Assembly: GCA_020746105.1 (NCBI GenBank)
Contig: CM036629.1
Location: forward strand, 627,501-691,500
Direction: 5' to 3'
DNA length: 64,000 nucleotides
Source: Trogon surrucura
Taxonomy: Eukaryota > Chordata > Aves > Trogoniformes > Trogonidae
Shown here: positions 11,893 through 25,402 of the stretch, piece by piece
Layout: each line of letters begins with the position of its first letter
How positions within the stretch are numbered: the first letter of the stretch is position 1
Translations under genes and position numbers: made by a program
The notes under the pieces: generated by a model
The model's input: the letters and a program-made list of their open reading frames with translations, nothing else
What the model was told of the DNA's origin: nothing
The model's database searches: none

Positions 11893-13434
11893 AAAGGGCA
11901 GCCTAGCAGCAGACTAAGCAACTGATCCCCTGGCTTAACTTTTAAATTAAGACCATTGTAAATTTGGGAACTTGAGAAGAGATGGAGAGGACACCCATAA
12001 TCCTTTGCAAATGTCAAGTGGCTCTCGATATTGGTTACTTTTCAAAGGTAGCTAGGCTACAGCGTGCGGCAGTAATGAAAAAGCCCTGCCAGGCCCACTC
12101 CATAGGGCTTCAGTCAATATACATAATATTATTGGGCTTTGAAAGGATTAAAGATTGTTTCTTTTGCTTCCTGGTAATGTGGTGATCTATTGCGCTTAAA
12201 ACTCCAAACGCGCCTTCTCCGTCGGGGGAGGATGCTGGGACCGCGGGACGCCCCATCGCTGCTCCCTCCCGCTGGTACCCAGCCCCGTGGCACGCCTGAG
12301 CCCCCCGCGGCTCACCTCAGCCACTGTTTTGCCTCAGCTACCTTGTGTAGGTTATTATGGCAGGATTCCCTCTGACTCTCCTTTCCACGGAGCCAAACGT
12401 GAAAAGCGTTGGCAAGCCTCTGCTCTCGGCCGCACTCGAGAAGCGGGAAGCCTGAGGTTCGCACGTAGGAGAGCGCCGGCTGCGGCGGCAGAGCCCGGCG
12501 CTCCCTCCGTGTCCTCTGACCAGGCGTGAACGCCCCACAATTTCATGGCAAAAGTGAGAGCTTCCAACACTTGAGCTGGTACTTTTTATGAGATGTGAAC
12601 TGATCCTGACCGAGTCTTTACCGCAATCATTAATTCCTGAAAAAGTAGTTGAAAAAAGTACTGCTTCTCCCTTACTATTCTTACGATACTACAATCTTCA
12701 GCGACCGAGGTGGAGACCAGGATCTGCAAAACCCGAGCAGATGAAGAATCCGTATCTTAAGCTCAGACTATTGAAGCACGACTGGAAAAACGCCTGATTT
12801 CCCCTGGAAGCAGAAATAAGAAGCTGTGCGGTACTTCACCACTGAACGCAAAGTAACGCCGGCATCCTGGCACAGAAAAACTCCCAGCGAGGTCTTACTC
12901 TGACCGTGCTTACCCCGCAGGGACTCCACGGGCAGTTTCACGCTGAAAATTACCCGGATGAGTAACTTTCCATTTCAGCAGAAGACAGGAAAAAAGGAGA
13001 AGAGGAGCCAAAGGAAATGTTAGAAGTTTTTTTGAAACACGCTATCTTAAAAACCTAAATCTCAGGAAAATTTGTAACCGAAACCCTAATGCAAGTGCTT
13101 CTGCAGGTTTCAAGCCACTAATCCTAACTAAGGCTTCCCCGCTTGAGGGGCTGATCCAACGTCCACTGCATTCAAAGAAAAACCATGTAGCGACGCCAGT
13201 GAATAAAGCCTCTGACTTCAGATTTATTTCAAAAAGAAAAATGTTCTATATTAAAACAGCGATAAATAATACGGAGAGTTTACAGACTAGATTACATGCT
13301 GTTTCAGATGCTGAAAATATTTTTCCCCAAGATCAGGTGGGATAACCAGAAGAGTGACCTCCGCTGAAGCCCACTCGCAAAAATTTGCAGTTCTGCTTTA
13401 TTATAACGTAAATTCCTTTTAGGAGTTCCGCATT

Positions 13435-13475
13435 AAAAAAAAAAAAAAGAGGCAAAAAAAAAAGGAGAAAAAAAG
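13435..13475. repeat. A-rich low-complexity tract
   Basis: A run of 14 A (13435-13448) is followed by further A runs broken by G. It is simple sequence with no sign of a retrocopy beside it. Confidence 0.85.
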
Positions 13476-14851
13476 AGTAAGATATGAGGATCCAAAATGC
13501 GAGACAGCCTGAGCTCTTAAGCATTTACCTTAACTTCCCAGGACAACGTGTATCCCAAACGGAATAACCAAAGGGCTCCCAGTGTCTCTGGTTGGTTTGT
13601 GGGGACGGGCACAAGGAGCGCGATGACACAGCAGTTCAGCAGCTGACCTCCTTTAGGAGATACCTTGAGATACCATACAGTTCCCTAACATCTTGTAAGC
13701 ATTTCATAAATGTCACAAAAATCCCACTTGGGCTTCAAAGTGCCTGTAAAACTGCACCGCACAGCTCTGCCGCAGAAATCTGCGGGTGAAACGAGGGGAG
13801 GGAGAAAGAGCAGCCAGGGAGCAGAACGAGACCAGTCCGGAGACTGGAGACACGGACGTTATACCGAGATAACGCGGAGGAAAGGGAACAAGGACCGAAA
13901 AGGGATCTGTATAATGACCAGGAGATCCTTTCTCCAATAAACTGTCTTTGGAGGTATCTCCCTGTCGCTTTCTTCTTCTGCGATCACAGAAACTGTCGAC
14001 CTGCAGAGCGCGTCTTGTCTGGCAACTTAGAGAAGAGAGACCTAAGCCTGCATCGCCTGCAGGTCTTGCACCTGCCTCCACCGCTGAAAGGTCCTTCAGC
14101 ATGCTTTTAAAGACTACAGCACAAATAGCCCAGATCCATTAAAACAAGTGAAGTAAAAAACCAAAAAAAACAAACCCCAAATAAAAACATTCTAGACTGC
14201 CAGGGTGATAAATTAGAGGTTAAATTCCTCACAATTGTTCATGTATCACTTCGGGAATTTGTTTTCCTTTTAACAGTAATTTTCACTTGAATTTTCAGGC
14301 CAGCAGTTGTATTTCTTGAGAAATCTATACCACTCTCCTAGCAGTTTCCTTTAAATAACTGACGGATCTTCATAATCTAAATTCCAATTTAAAAGATTTG
14401 TCTGTAAGAGAATCCCAGTCTCAATAAAAGGTAATGCAGCCGAAGCTCTCCAAGCCAGGCAGATGGCAATAAAGCAGCAGCGAGTCTTCTCTTAGCTAGA
14501 ATAAGTTAACAGATTCCCAGTAATCCTTCCTGTTACCACTAAACACCTGAATACAGACGCCACATCGAACGCAAAGAAGGATTTCCAGCTTCTGGAACCC
14601 GTGCACACACCGTGCTGGGAAGGTGACGGACGAGGGAGTCGCGTGTGTCGAGGCTTCGCCAGCGAAAGGTTTCACGGTGCAGGAGTCCACGGGATGCCGC
14701 AGAACGGTGAAGTCATTCATCACATGTATTTAAAGTTGAATTTGCTGATATTTTATGGTATTGGATTTTATTTCTATTAACATTTTATGCTGAAATTACA
14801 GAATGATTCGTGAGTACTGAATTTTTGATTGCTTTTATACTTGCTGGGACA

Positions 14852-14877
14852 CTATTAACGTTGATTTACGTTAATAG
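14852..14877. repeat. Perfect 10-bp inverted repeat, 6-nt loop
   Basis: CTATTAACGT at 14852-14861 is the exact reverse complement of ACGTTAATAG at 14868-14877, with TGATTT between. The arms contain GTTAAT/ATTAAC, an HNF1-type half-site word. It could be a dimeric transcription-factor site or a chance cruciform. Confidence 0.85.
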
Positions 14878-16045
14878 CACTGTAAGAAGATATTAACAAT
14901 GAAATTTCCAAAAGCACTTAGCATCCCATAATTGGAGTTAAATGACAAAAAAAATGAGGGGATAATAAAGTATAGAGAGAGACAGAATTTTTGACAATAC
15001 TCCCTCTAAACTGTATTTTTTCAGGAAGAATTTGTGCAGGACAATTTTATAAAAGAATCGAGTCACCCATCAAGAAAGAGAAGACTTTCTGTACTGACTA
15101 AGCAACGTGATGGCAAATGGAGATGTAGGTCAAGCACCACCTCCTCCAGGTGTTGGAGACAAACCGAGGATCTGGAGGGACCGATATGATTTTACATCTT
15201 CACACCAGATGGGTGCCAACAACTCCAAGCCTGGAGAGCACTTCTTTGGACCAATACCCAGGAATTAGCCAAGTTTTGTCTTTCGAGGCTGAGAGAATGA
15301 GGTTTCTCAAGAGATGGATGGAAAGCGAATGCAACGGCGGTGAAGCACACGTTGGTGCGACACCGCGCGTGGACGGCGCTGAACAGGTCTGTGCCAAGCT
15401 ACACCACTACCAGCTCTAGCCTAGAAAGTCACTGTACAGCACCTTAAAAGAGCTGTTCCCTAGAGAAGCAAACAAACAAAGAAAAAAACACAAACACAAA
15501 CCCCCCTCCAGGCTTAAATAAGTTCTTTCCCACTTGACACTCCACGCACGGAGGCAGTGACAAAACCTCAGAGCACCTGTCGGCCTTCAGCACCTTGGTC
15601 CCCTCTGACTTACCGATTCGTGGCAGGTGCTGGAGAGCATCACGTTCTACCCCTGGAAGCCTCCAGCGAGTTTAGGAATTAGCTCCAGGTGCCCGATGGA
15701 GTAGAAACAGGACTGAGAACAGAACATTCTCAATTTCACTGCACGTTTGAGTCCTGTGCATATCCGAGGACGTTCAATAACTCAACCCAAAGAGTAACAA
15801 AACACCTCGGTGAAAGCTGCCGCAGGACCCAGGGGTGGGTCCACACCCCACGCCGGGGCTGCGGAAAGCATCTCACGGGTGTGAAACTGGCCCAAATAGA
15901 GAATTCTCATCTCACAGAACACTTGTGATTTTCTTTGATCTCAAATCAGGCTAAAATAAATTTATTTTTTTGTAAACCCCCAGAATTTTCACAAACTCTA
16001 CTTTGATATCACTCATAGATTGTTTTTAAACCTTTTCTTTCCATT

Positions 16046-16075
16046 AAAAAAAAAGCATCAAAGTGCTTTTTTTTT
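16046..16075. repeat. 12-bp A/T-rich inverted repeat, 6-nt loop
   Basis: Nine A plus GCA (16046-16057) is the reverse complement of TGC plus nine T (16064-16075), with loop TCAAAG. It is partly homopolymer, so chance is likely. Confidence 0.8.
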
Positions 16076-18459
16076 TTGTTAAAAAAGTGCTGTGACGCAC
16101 TTCACTGTTTTCAACACGCAGCTAAATTGCTCATTTAGTCAGTCAAAGAACATATAGGGCACCGTGACAAATTATGTGGAAACTTGGAACAAAAAAAGTA
16201 AACTTGAAACAAAAAATCTTAAAATAGACAACATAAAGAAACAAAACCCCACACTTGATGTGCTTCAAGTGGATCTGGAAAAAAAAGCATGAAGTGTTTG
16301 TATAGATGTGTTTTAGCAGTTTTGTTTAAATGACATTGTTGTGGGGAATAAGAAGAAAGGAGATATGCCAAAACATTTCAGCCAGTTTTAGTGAAGAAAA
16401 TAACTATGAAAAAAACTGTCGTTTTACTCCGACCAGGAAGGGAGACCGTGTCAGAGTTTAGTTAAAAAGAAATCGTGCCAGTGTAATGTTATGGACCACT
16501 AAAATGTCGAAGAAAGTCATATTAGAAGTCAAATTACACAGTAATGAACAAAAAGTCTTGGCTGTACTTCGGAAAATAAACACGCGGCAATAGCAGTCCT
16601 ACCAAAGTGATGACACATCGGGCGTGTGATTCAAAAATGACAAAAGCCAAGAAAATCTGAACCAGGCCCAAGTGGAGCTCTGCTGGAGATCTCCAGACTG
16701 CGAGGGAAGGCTGTGAGCTCAGAGGCTGATGATTTCATCCCCAAATTTAGAAATGAAGCTGCTGTTACAGCTTTTAAAATATAATAACATACATAGAGAG
16801 AAGCATAAATACAAATTTGAAGACTTCAGCCAAGGAGGAACCTGTGCGATCGGTGGGTGAGTTGGCCGATTACCCGCTCTTGTCACCACCCACCACCTCT
16901 CTCCAGGCTGAATTTGTCTGGCAGCAGGTTCCAGCCATCGGCACGTGGAGATACCAGCTGGGGAACAAGTTCTTTCGTCTGACCACAAACGTACCAGCCA
17001 ATTAATGGAAGATTTGTTATTGTACAAAAGTCAAAAAGGATTTTTGCTTTGGCAGATTAGGCAATTCTTCCTTTCAATGGAAGAACGACCCTTCCACAGA
17101 CAGAGCAGCATCGTGGCTACACCGACCTTCACCAACCTCAGAACAAACAAACCAAACCCCAAACCAACCCCTTTTATCAGCAGGAACCACATTTGCTTAC
17201 AAAGAAGATCTGTCAGCAGACCAGAGTAAATAGATCAAATGGAGCTGACATGCTACTAAATTTAATATGCATCCTCATGTCTTTAAAATTCCTATCTAGC
17301 CATGCATTTAGAAGGTACTTTCGTGGACTTCTTAAGTAATTATATTTCAATAACAAGCAAGAGTATAAACGTGTGGAAACTTCACAACAAAAACACTGAC
17401 GGATACATAAATTAAAAACTGATTGACGGGTAGATAACGTAGATGAATCGTTAAACCGGCACAGGATTGAGAGAAAACAACAGATCGGAGCCTCGTGCGG
17501 AGCCCCAGCTCAGCAGGTGGGGCGACGTACGTACCCAGATCCGCAGCCGAGCCACCGTAAAGAAGGGGCACACACAGTAGTTGACACCAAAGCGCACGGC
17601 CAGGCGGCACGATGAGTAGGCACTAGGGTGTGAAGGAGAATTAAGGAGCTACATAACGAGGTAACGCTACACAGGCGTGTGAGGACACAGATGGCCCCTC
17701 ACCCCACCACTCCCCTGGCTGTTCTCCCACAGCCCCCTTCCACCTCGTCCTTGTGCGTTGCAGAAACCACCTTCCGTGGGGCCGACACCACATCCTGAGG
17801 GGACCAACACTGAGAATTCTGCCCCGGGGGAGCAGAGCTGATACCCGGCTACCAGAAAGTTACTATTTCTGGAGCAGAAGTATCAGAAAAAAGTGGATTA
17901 TACGTGGAGGAGCTTCTGGGAAGAGCAGAGAGGAGGCGGCCGTGACCCCAAGAGCAAGCACCGACCTCTGCGATGCCGACGGCCCAGCGCCTCGCCCGCC
18001 TCTCAAAGCCGTGCTGCCGGCTCGCGCCTGCAACATCTCAAGTGGAAGAAACGTAATTTTATTAAGGCTCTTGTAGGTTCGCTTTCAGGATCTGCACTGC
18101 AGCAGAGCACACAAACAAAGGTTATGGAGGATTTCTCATTATGGCCACGGGCGCAGGATTCATAACATCCCCCCTCCAACCTCATAAAGCAGACGTGGGG
18201 TCCACCTGCCTCCTCGGCCCCTCGCCACGCCGCCTGCGGGTGTCCCGACCCTGGGCCACCCAGCCTGTCGCCCTGTCATCCTTCACGGACAGGGAAACTC
18301 CTGCTGCTTTGCCTTCTCTAAATTCTTATTTCATGGGCACCTTCGTTTGCAAACGCGCTCTTGGAGGCCCAGAGCTGTAATTAATCCGTGTCACAGGCAA
18401 GATGTAGTGTCGGTAGAATTTATGACTGGCTCTGAGCCGCCGTGATGAGCAGGGGCACC

Positions 18460-18720
18460 TCAGCCCCTTGTGATATAAATGCTGCTGCTAATTGGATTGC
18501 GGGAGCTAATCAGAAGCCGGAGAGAGAATGAACGCGTCCGGCCTCTCCGCTGCTGGCGTGGGCTGATAATGCCGGCAGCCGCGCTTGGGGAGGAGGCGCA
18601 GAAATCACGTCCCCGCCAGAGGCCGGCCTGCGATGGCGATCACGAGTGCCCGCGACGTGGGGTCGGCGGGGGAGCGGGGACTGCAGTCGGCTGAGGAAGC
18701 CTCGCCATTGGGCAGACGTG
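18460..18720. promoter_or_regulatory. AT-rich block next to a CpG-dense patch
   Basis: An AT-rich stretch with GATATAAAT, GCTAATTGGATT and GCTAATCAG (18470-18515) passes directly into a CpG-dense block (18530-18720). Homeodomain-type words beside a CpG island are common in promoters and enhancers of developmental genes. No transcript can be inferred from sequence alone. Confidence 0.35.
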
Positions 18721-19729
18721 CCCCGGGGTGCATGGAGGGGATGTACACCAGTGGGTCCATGGGTGGTGGGAGGTTGGTGAAAAGCCCACGTGGCCCCACG
18801 TACTCAGCCAGAAGCCGTGCGTGGCCACTCAGGACACTCTGGGCTGGGGTATGGCGGCAGCACCGCCACAGTCACCTGGCCTGGCTGGCGTAGCAGACCT
18901 CTCCGGGGCCCTTCAGCAGCCCTTAGGGCCTCCATCGTGGACCTCGAGCATTAGAAAGGGAGCTGAGCACCCGGTGATCCCAACAGCACGTTTCTTCATA
19001 CCCCTGGTATGTGCCTTTCCCTGGAAAGACGGAAAACCAGAGGGATGGAGGTGGAAGAAACACAACAAGGACACTCCCACAGTGGGATCAGGGTTGATCA
19101 CGCCAGAAGCACATGTTCCACATGCTCCACACACCACATGGGGCCGTCGCAGGTGGGCGGGAGATGGCTCCCAAGGATGGGGCTAGGACGCTCTGGAGAT
19201 GGCTCCGACTCCAACCTCGGCAAAAGCCTTAAGCTCCGTGATCGTCCCCACCTCCTGGCCGGGGTGGACCTGCTCGCGGGGAGATGGGAAGAGCCCTGGC
19301 CGGAGGCCTCTGGCCTGACTCCACACCCACACGTGCACTGAGCGGGCACGCGCGGGTCCCCACTGGAGAACGGGGCCGATTTGCAATCCAAGGCTCTTCC
19401 ACATTCAAACAGCTTTTCTGTCTTCTCCAAGTCCTTCTTATTGCCCTTTATTTTCCTCACCGCTTCCCTTTCTTGCAAATACATGGATTCGAAAGCAAAT
19501 CCTGAAAATGACGACTAAAACCAGTAATCCCTCCTTACAGAAATACTCTTCCACCTTCTTAAATCTTTTTTTGGAGGCACAAGGGAAAAATAACCCTTGT
19601 ATTTATGCAAATTTCGGAGTGGCGTGCGATGATGGAAACAAAACAGTGCTGGACCGCAGCCAAGGCATGGCACCGGCGGGGCCTCTCAGCTGCTCGCCTC
19701 CCGATTCTTCGGGGGAAGCAGCTGTAGAG

Positions 19730-19860
19730 AAATGAAAATACAGAAGCCCCCCGCGCGCACCCGCCGCCGCCCGCGCGCGCATTCCAGCACCCGTCACCTC
19801 GGAGGCGGCGGGACGCGGGCTCCCGCCTGCCGCCGCTGCCCGAAGCACCCTGTCGTCCCC
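19730..19860. promoter_or_regulatory. CpG-dense patch with CGCG alternation
   Basis: A short block with repeated CGCGCG and CCGCCGCC is likely a small CpG island. It is followed at 19910-19960 by an AT-rich stretch. No gene start is recognisable nearby. Confidence 0.35.
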
Positions 19861-20469
19861 CACAAGCCTCCCTGTCCCGCTGCTCCCGATCCCCCTTTCA
19901 GGAATTTACAAACATTTTCCGCAGATCAATATCTGTATTGATTATTCATTGTGAGCGAGTCGTGTGTCTTTGGTGATCCAACCTGGCAGAGTGAGCAGCC
20001 AAAGGCTGCTGCAGTTACGGGGGGGGAAAAAGAAAGGAAAAAAAAAATCCACAGAAGGCGAGAGGGACCCAGATCTTGCCGGGTTTGCCGCTGCCAGCAA
20101 CGGAGACAGATGGAGAGGAAGGATGGAAGGAAGAAAATGGGAAGGGCATGAAAAGGAACGAAGAGACGAGGTTGCTGAGGAGAGAAAGCGAGAGCAGGAA
20201 AAACAAAGTCATCGCCGGAGAACTGGTGCCGGGGCACGCCGGCAGCCTGGAGAGATTCCCAGCCTCGCGCTCGCCCTTCTGCGCACAGATGCGGTGGACT
20301 TATTGCTCTGGGAGCGAAAAGTGACTCACGGTTTTGGTATCTGCTACGTAAGAGCTTTGGGGGGATTCCTTGGCTGGCTGACAGAAAGGGAAGAAAGCAG
20401 CAGCAGTGAGGTAAAACGCGATCCCTTCCTCCTGCCTTCCTGGGAATACGCGTCGCCCGGGCTGGCTGG

Positions 20470-20605
20470 AGCAGCTCGCTGCTCGCTTATGATATGCAAA
20501 AGGAGAATAATTAAAAGCGCCAGCATCACTCGCAAAGTGAGTAAACACAAAGCCTTTCAAAACATGCTCTTCAGCTAATGAGAAGCTGTAATTTCTTATA
20601 CTTAA
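20470..20605. promoter_or_regulatory. Candidate conserved non-coding element
   Basis: The block contains TTATGATATGCAAA (octamer-like ATGCAAA), GAATAATTAAAAG and CAGCTAATGAG. It is non-repetitive and AT-rich beside GC-rich flanks. An open frame runs through it but shows no protein features. Confidence 0.3.
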
Positions 20606-20638
20606 AGGCAAAAAAGACACTGATGAGACTCAGTGGAG

Positions 20639-20677
20639 TGTGTGTGCATGCGCGCCTGCGTGTGTGTGCATGTGTTT
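20639..20677. repeat. TG-rich, mostly alternating tract
   Basis: An imperfect (TG)n run is interrupted by CATGCGCGCCTGCG. It is mostly alternating purine and pyrimidine, so it can adopt Z-DNA and is likely length-variable. Confidence 0.8.
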
Positions 20678-21721
20678 GTAGATATGAGAGAATCAGTTAA
20701 TTGTTGATGATGTTTAGAAAAGGGATTATGAGAAAAGACACTGAAATGATGACAGGGAACATCTTGGATCAGAGCCAAAGAAATAAAATAATCAAGGACA
20801 ATCAAGCCTGCAGCTCCGGAGAAAGCGCCGACCGTTCTGCCGGGGACTTGGGAGGAATTTCCCCGCGCTGCCGAGCTGCAGCTGGAATACGTGCTTGGCA
20901 CCAAGGAGGGAGAACTGCAAGGAGCAGTTTGCTTGGAGCAGGAAACAACAGAAGAGAGAACTATGGAGCTGGGCTATAATTCAGAGGTTAAATAGCTTTG
21001 TCTGCTTATGTGTCAGATGGAGACTCGTTTTTGCCCACATCTGACCTGCTCTCTGAAAATGCAACTTCTGAAACGCTCGGAATGCAAGAAGAAGCCGAGG
21101 ATTCTCCGTACACCTCTCCAGAACTGCTGTGACGTTACGACAACAAAGGAAAGGCAGCTCGAGGAATTAAGTTCTCTCGTGGCTGCAGGACCTGGTGGAC
21201 CTGAGCATGGGAACTGGCTCTGGAATCGACTCCTTAATTCTGGAAATCAGAAGCCCCCTACTCCGGGCGGGGGGTTGCAGCTCCCCGCCTCCCCGCAGGC
21301 AGGAGAGGACACAGCCATCGGGAATACCAGGAGCGAGCTGTCTTTCCCACCTGGGCGTCCGGTCGCTGTCCTGAACGAACGGATTTTAATAAATGTTGGC
21401 TTTCTCTTGGGCTGAGGTTGGGTGGGGAGAGAGGATAGAGGGAAATTTAAACCTTCTTGTGACTGCTGTGTTTTAAGTGAGCGACAAAAACGCCATCTCT
21501 TTGTCTCGGATGTCAAACTCCGTCTTACTTCATTGTTGCTGAATTTTGGCACATTCCACTCTGGGCTCTTCCAGCAGCAGAAACACATGGTCTGTTAAAG
21601 TGGGAATCTTTGGGGACGCGGAGGCAGAGAAACGAGCCAATCATACATGGCTTTCCCACATTTTGTGTCTCCCGGCACTTGCAGAAAGCTGTTCGGATGG
21701 TATGTATGTGTGCGTGCCCCA

Positions 21722-21747
21722 GGGAGGGCGGCAGGGGGGAGACGGGG
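21722..21747 (+). other. G-quadruplex motif
   Basis: Four G tracts of at least three G (21722-21724, 21726-21728, 21734-21739, 21744-21747) with loops of 1, 5 and 4 nt fit the standard G3+N1-7 pattern. It sits in a CpG-dense patch (about 21700-21880), which fits a promoter-like or enhancer-like site. Confidence 0.7.
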
Positions 21748-21999
21748 TGGCGAGAGGGGCGCGAGCGCAGGGCAGGAGCAGGCAGGGTGCGGGGGACGTC
21801 GGTGGCAATGCGGTGCGCGCTCCCCGCCGCCAGGCAGACACCCCATCCCCTGCGCCGGGGCTCTGCGGAGCCTGCTCAGACCTGAGCTGCATGTTAAGTG
21901 CAGAGGACTAGATTAGCATACTAACCAAGTCCTGTCAACCCCCGGCAATGAGCAAACGGCCATCTCCTCGCTACAGCTACAGCCGGCACGGCAGAGCCT

Positions 22000-22140
22000 G
22001 CCAGACGCTTAACCGTGTCCTTTGTCAGGTCGCTTTTTATGTTTGTATTTAGCTTTTGTTTTCCAATCAGACCCTAGAAATTCATTAACGAGAATGAAAG
22101 GCCGAGCTGCAAAAACCTATAATGAAAACAAATGAGCTAT
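22000..22140. promoter_or_regulatory. Candidate conserved non-coding element
   Basis: Complex AT-rich sequence includes TTTTTATGTTTGTATTTAG (forkhead-type), CCAATCAG (CCAAT-type), TTCATTAACGAG and AACCTATAATGAAAAC. It is unlike any repeat I recognise and directly follows CpG-rich DNA. Confidence 0.3.
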
Positions 22141-23925
22141 TTAAACGGTGCTCAGGCTGAAAGGAGGGGTCTCACAGTGCCGGGACCAGAAGAGAAGAAA
22201 ATCCTGCAGCCTGGAAAATGCCTGGACACGTGCGTGTCCTTTCCCGTGCCAAGGCTCCAAGGAGACAGTTGCTACAAAGCCAGTGGTCTGTGTAAGGATG
22301 TTGTAGCGTTGTCTTCACAGAGCCTCAGAGAGATGCCAGCCACCCGCCAAAAAGAGAAGTCTTCATTGTTCCTGCTCCGGCTGCTGTTAATGCCGTAACG
22401 ACTGCTACTCCTACGAGACGGGCTTTACTTAGACAAAAGTTTCCGTGTCTGTAAACATAAACTTTTAAAATCACTTGAGCTCATTCACGCCACTCCTCCC
22501 ATCGAAGTGGCAGCAGCCCCCGAGGGGAGAGCAGCACGGGCTGCCCGGGGCGTGGGACCTGGAGCAGCTCCTTGGATCTCTTCATCTCCTGAGCTATTTC
22601 TTAAATCATTTCACCAGTGTTCATGTCCCCTAATCATCATATGGTTGTAGAGAATAAAAAGCTTAAATCCAAGCATGGCCTTTTTATCAGGATCTGTCAA
22701 ATAAGGGAAATTTTGAAATACTCTGTGTTGTATGATTTTCATTTTTAAGTGGTGCGTGCATGGTTTACATCTCACAGAGGCAGAGCTTAGGTATTTGTCA
22801 AAAGGATTTTTAGGCAGATACAGCGCGGAGAGGAGGAGAACGGGGCGAGCCCAAAGCTCCCTGTGTGGTTCGGGTGTGCGAGCCCATGGGGTGAGGAACC
22901 CAGCCTGGGGAGCCCGTCCCTGCGACCCGCGCCTGAGCGTGGGAGCCATGACACAGCACCCCTGAAAATCTGGGTGCTGAAAATCTGCCAGCTCTGGGAG
23001 TCTCTAACTTACACTTTTTGGGAAGCAGGAATGTGAGCAGGGAACTGTGCTTCAGCCCCTTTGTCATTTTGTCCTCTGCTCTTCCAGCAGGCTGGGAGAT
23101 GTGAGCAAAGGCTCTCGGGCTCTGCATGTGCCTGGTGAGGTATCGCCGCTAATCCTGGCTCCTTTACACCGGCTAAGAACCTATAGCTTAAATGTTTTAA
23201 AGACAGACAACTTGAAGATTTTATCTGTTGAAGCAACTGGAAGGGAATCTCTCGTGCATTTCAACACTTGCCATATGTCCACGTCCTCCAGCAAGGAAAA
23301 CAACAAGCTAATGGTTAGGGAACCCTCTCTCAGTTATATGTGGTAAGGACGTGCTGGATAAATTTGCTCAGCGTAGTTTAATCTACCTTCACAGTCAGAC
23401 AAACAGACCGAAACCCTTAAGAATCCTAAAAATGCTTCCTGGACTGTAACCAGTCCTTATCATTAAACTTTTAATTGTAAACACTGCAAACAGTGGTGAA
23501 ATGTTTGCTGCTTGCAGGGATTCCTGCTGGCCACAGCGGGACTATGATATGGGACTAGAGAGTTTGGAGCCATTAAAATAAAAGAGTATTTTCAGCAGCT
23601 TCTGAAATAGCCTTGTGCTGGTTAAAAAAAATATAAAATATTATTTTGGGACATCACGCAAGAACTATCATATATGTCAGAATATCACTCAAGTGACGAG
23701 CTACAAATACATTTCAGTATTGAAGTAAAATAGAGGAAAGTTACTAAAACTACAATATATTCTTATGCCAGAAGATCAAGACACACGGAAACTGAAAAAC
23801 AAACCTGGAAAAAATCTTAGCAAATAGAAAGGCAATGGCTTTGGAGGGGAGAATCTCTTATTTGAGAAGTTCATCAGTAACTAAGGACTTTTCTCACCCG
23901 CCCAAGGAACAGAACAAGCTTTAGG

Positions 23926-23944
23926 CCAGACAGACAGACAGACA
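23926..23944. repeat. (GACA)n microsatellite
   Basis: About four and a half copies of the tetranucleotide GACA/CAGA. A short, possibly polymorphic microsatellite. Confidence 0.85.
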
Positions 23945-25376
23945 GGAGAGTTCTCAGTGTCCTTAACAAATGCCTCCTTGCACTATGAAATATAGCACTG
24001 GTCCTACTTTCTCCACACTTACTGAAGAGCAATTAGCCAATAAACAGGTAATTATAACGACACCCTGTAATAAAATCTGTGACGACTGTAGCAGCAATGC
24101 GAACAGTGGCATTTCCCTCCCCACGCTAGGCTGAAATCAAAGCCTTCAGCTTAATAACCGAGTCTGTTCTAGATCCAGAGGGAAAACTGAGACTGGCACC
24201 GAGAAGAAAGTTCCCTTTTACATGGAAGGGTAACGGAGCCGTATTCAACTGACACTGCTTGGTCTTCACAGAACTAAAACTCGGTTTTCCTCACGCGGGT
24301 GGTTAAGGATTTGGGTCTTTTCTGGAGGCAGGTGGCAAAATAAAGCTGTACCTGCTTGTACCCGTTCCACAGCTTTTAAAAGTTCCAATTCTGCTGAACA
24401 AAAGCCAGTTTTCACACGGACATTTAGGAGCGTGACTTTCCTCTTAAGTCGTTCTCCTCACCAAACTTCAGTGTAACTGTTCGGTGCTCACGTAGTTCAG
24501 AAGTATTTCTTAGTAATAGAAATCTGCACTACTGTGTTGTTATCCTGAGATACGGCACAGTTCTGCTTAAACTGAAAACTTATCTCAGGAGGAAAATACC
24601 AGCTTGAAAATGAAAATTTCTAACAATTAAGAGAAAGCTAAAAAAACTACACGCAGTGAAAACAGACCTGTACCCTGGGTTCTAGCACCTACACAACTTC
24701 TACACATTCGCCCTACAAATTAAATACAATAATACTGCGATTATCAGTAAAAACATGGGCACAGCTACCTGCTTGTTGGTGCTGTTTGCGCGTACTAGAA
24801 ACTAAGCAGGCTTCCACCTTATCTCCACTTGTGTCAAGTATTTCCCTCCTAATCCCACGGGGTTTGCTTTTCACCATGTGCACTTGACTCCTCAAAAGAA
24901 TTAAACCTGCCCCTTAAATTAACCAGAAGGCTCAAGCCAACCATCAAGAGGGTCATGCAATTCATTCCCTGGCCATCTTTATTCCGTCTCACCCTTGGCT
25001 TATGGTTTGGTTTGACTTTCTCACAGTCCAGCCTTAGCACCCCACGGCCAGCCTGACGACGTTCGGCTCCCGCAGCGCACGGCTACGTTTTCTGCCGCTG
25101 GCATTAATGAAACCAGTAAACAGGCTGGTCCCCGCACGGATTCCATTTGTAGGTGCTGGATGTTTTTAAAGAATACTTAAAATTTACAATACAACCAAAT
25201 TGGCCATGGTGTAGAAGTGTGAAAAAGTTACAACTAACCGCAGGTGTTCTCTCCAAAATGTTTCAACATTTCTCCATTTCAGCCTCTGCTCTCCCCCTTT
25301 GTCTTCCACGTCTCTTACCTCCTGCTTGCTTTTCTCTTCTTTCTGTGTCCCATACATCCTTCCCTCTCTTTCTCAG

Positions 25377-25402
25377 ATCAAAGCCAAGAACAGTGACCCC
25401 AG
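25377..25402 (+). other. Candidate 26-nt microexon
   Basis: A 26-nt block (ATCAAAG...GACCCCAG) is bounded by CTCTTTCTCAG on the left and by CAG|GTAAGG on the right, both near-consensus splice sites. The 94 nt before the acceptor (25283-25374 and its AG) is pyrimidine-rich and has no internal AG, with a CTAAC branch-point-like word near 25232-25237. TGC words lie in the tract (CCTGCTTGC), as at SRRM4-dependent neural microexons. The length is not a multiple of three. Two of its three frames are open. No neighbouring exon is recognisable, so the host transcript is unknown and could be non-coding. Confidence 0.35.

Larger units (their letters stand above)
11893..18180. other. Unique non-coding DNA with two hairpins
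   Basis: No gene or transposon is recognised. It includes CpG-rich pieces at 12220-12330 and 12430-12530, an A-rich tract at 13435-13475, inverted repeats at 14852-14877 and 16046-16075, and AT-rich blocks at 14200-14420 and 14710-15020. Open frames here are below about 130 codons and overlap on both strands, as expected by chance. Confidence 0.55.

Noticed and set aside
11868-12200. Processed retrocopy with a 25-nt tail at 11868-11892
   Set aside because: No recognisable cDNA, no target-site duplication and no matching body to the right of the T run.
19964-20578. 204-codon open frame, the longest in the window
   Set aside because: It begins in A/G-rich simple sequence, contains long K/R/E runs from base composition, is overlapped by open frames on both strands and has no domain I know.
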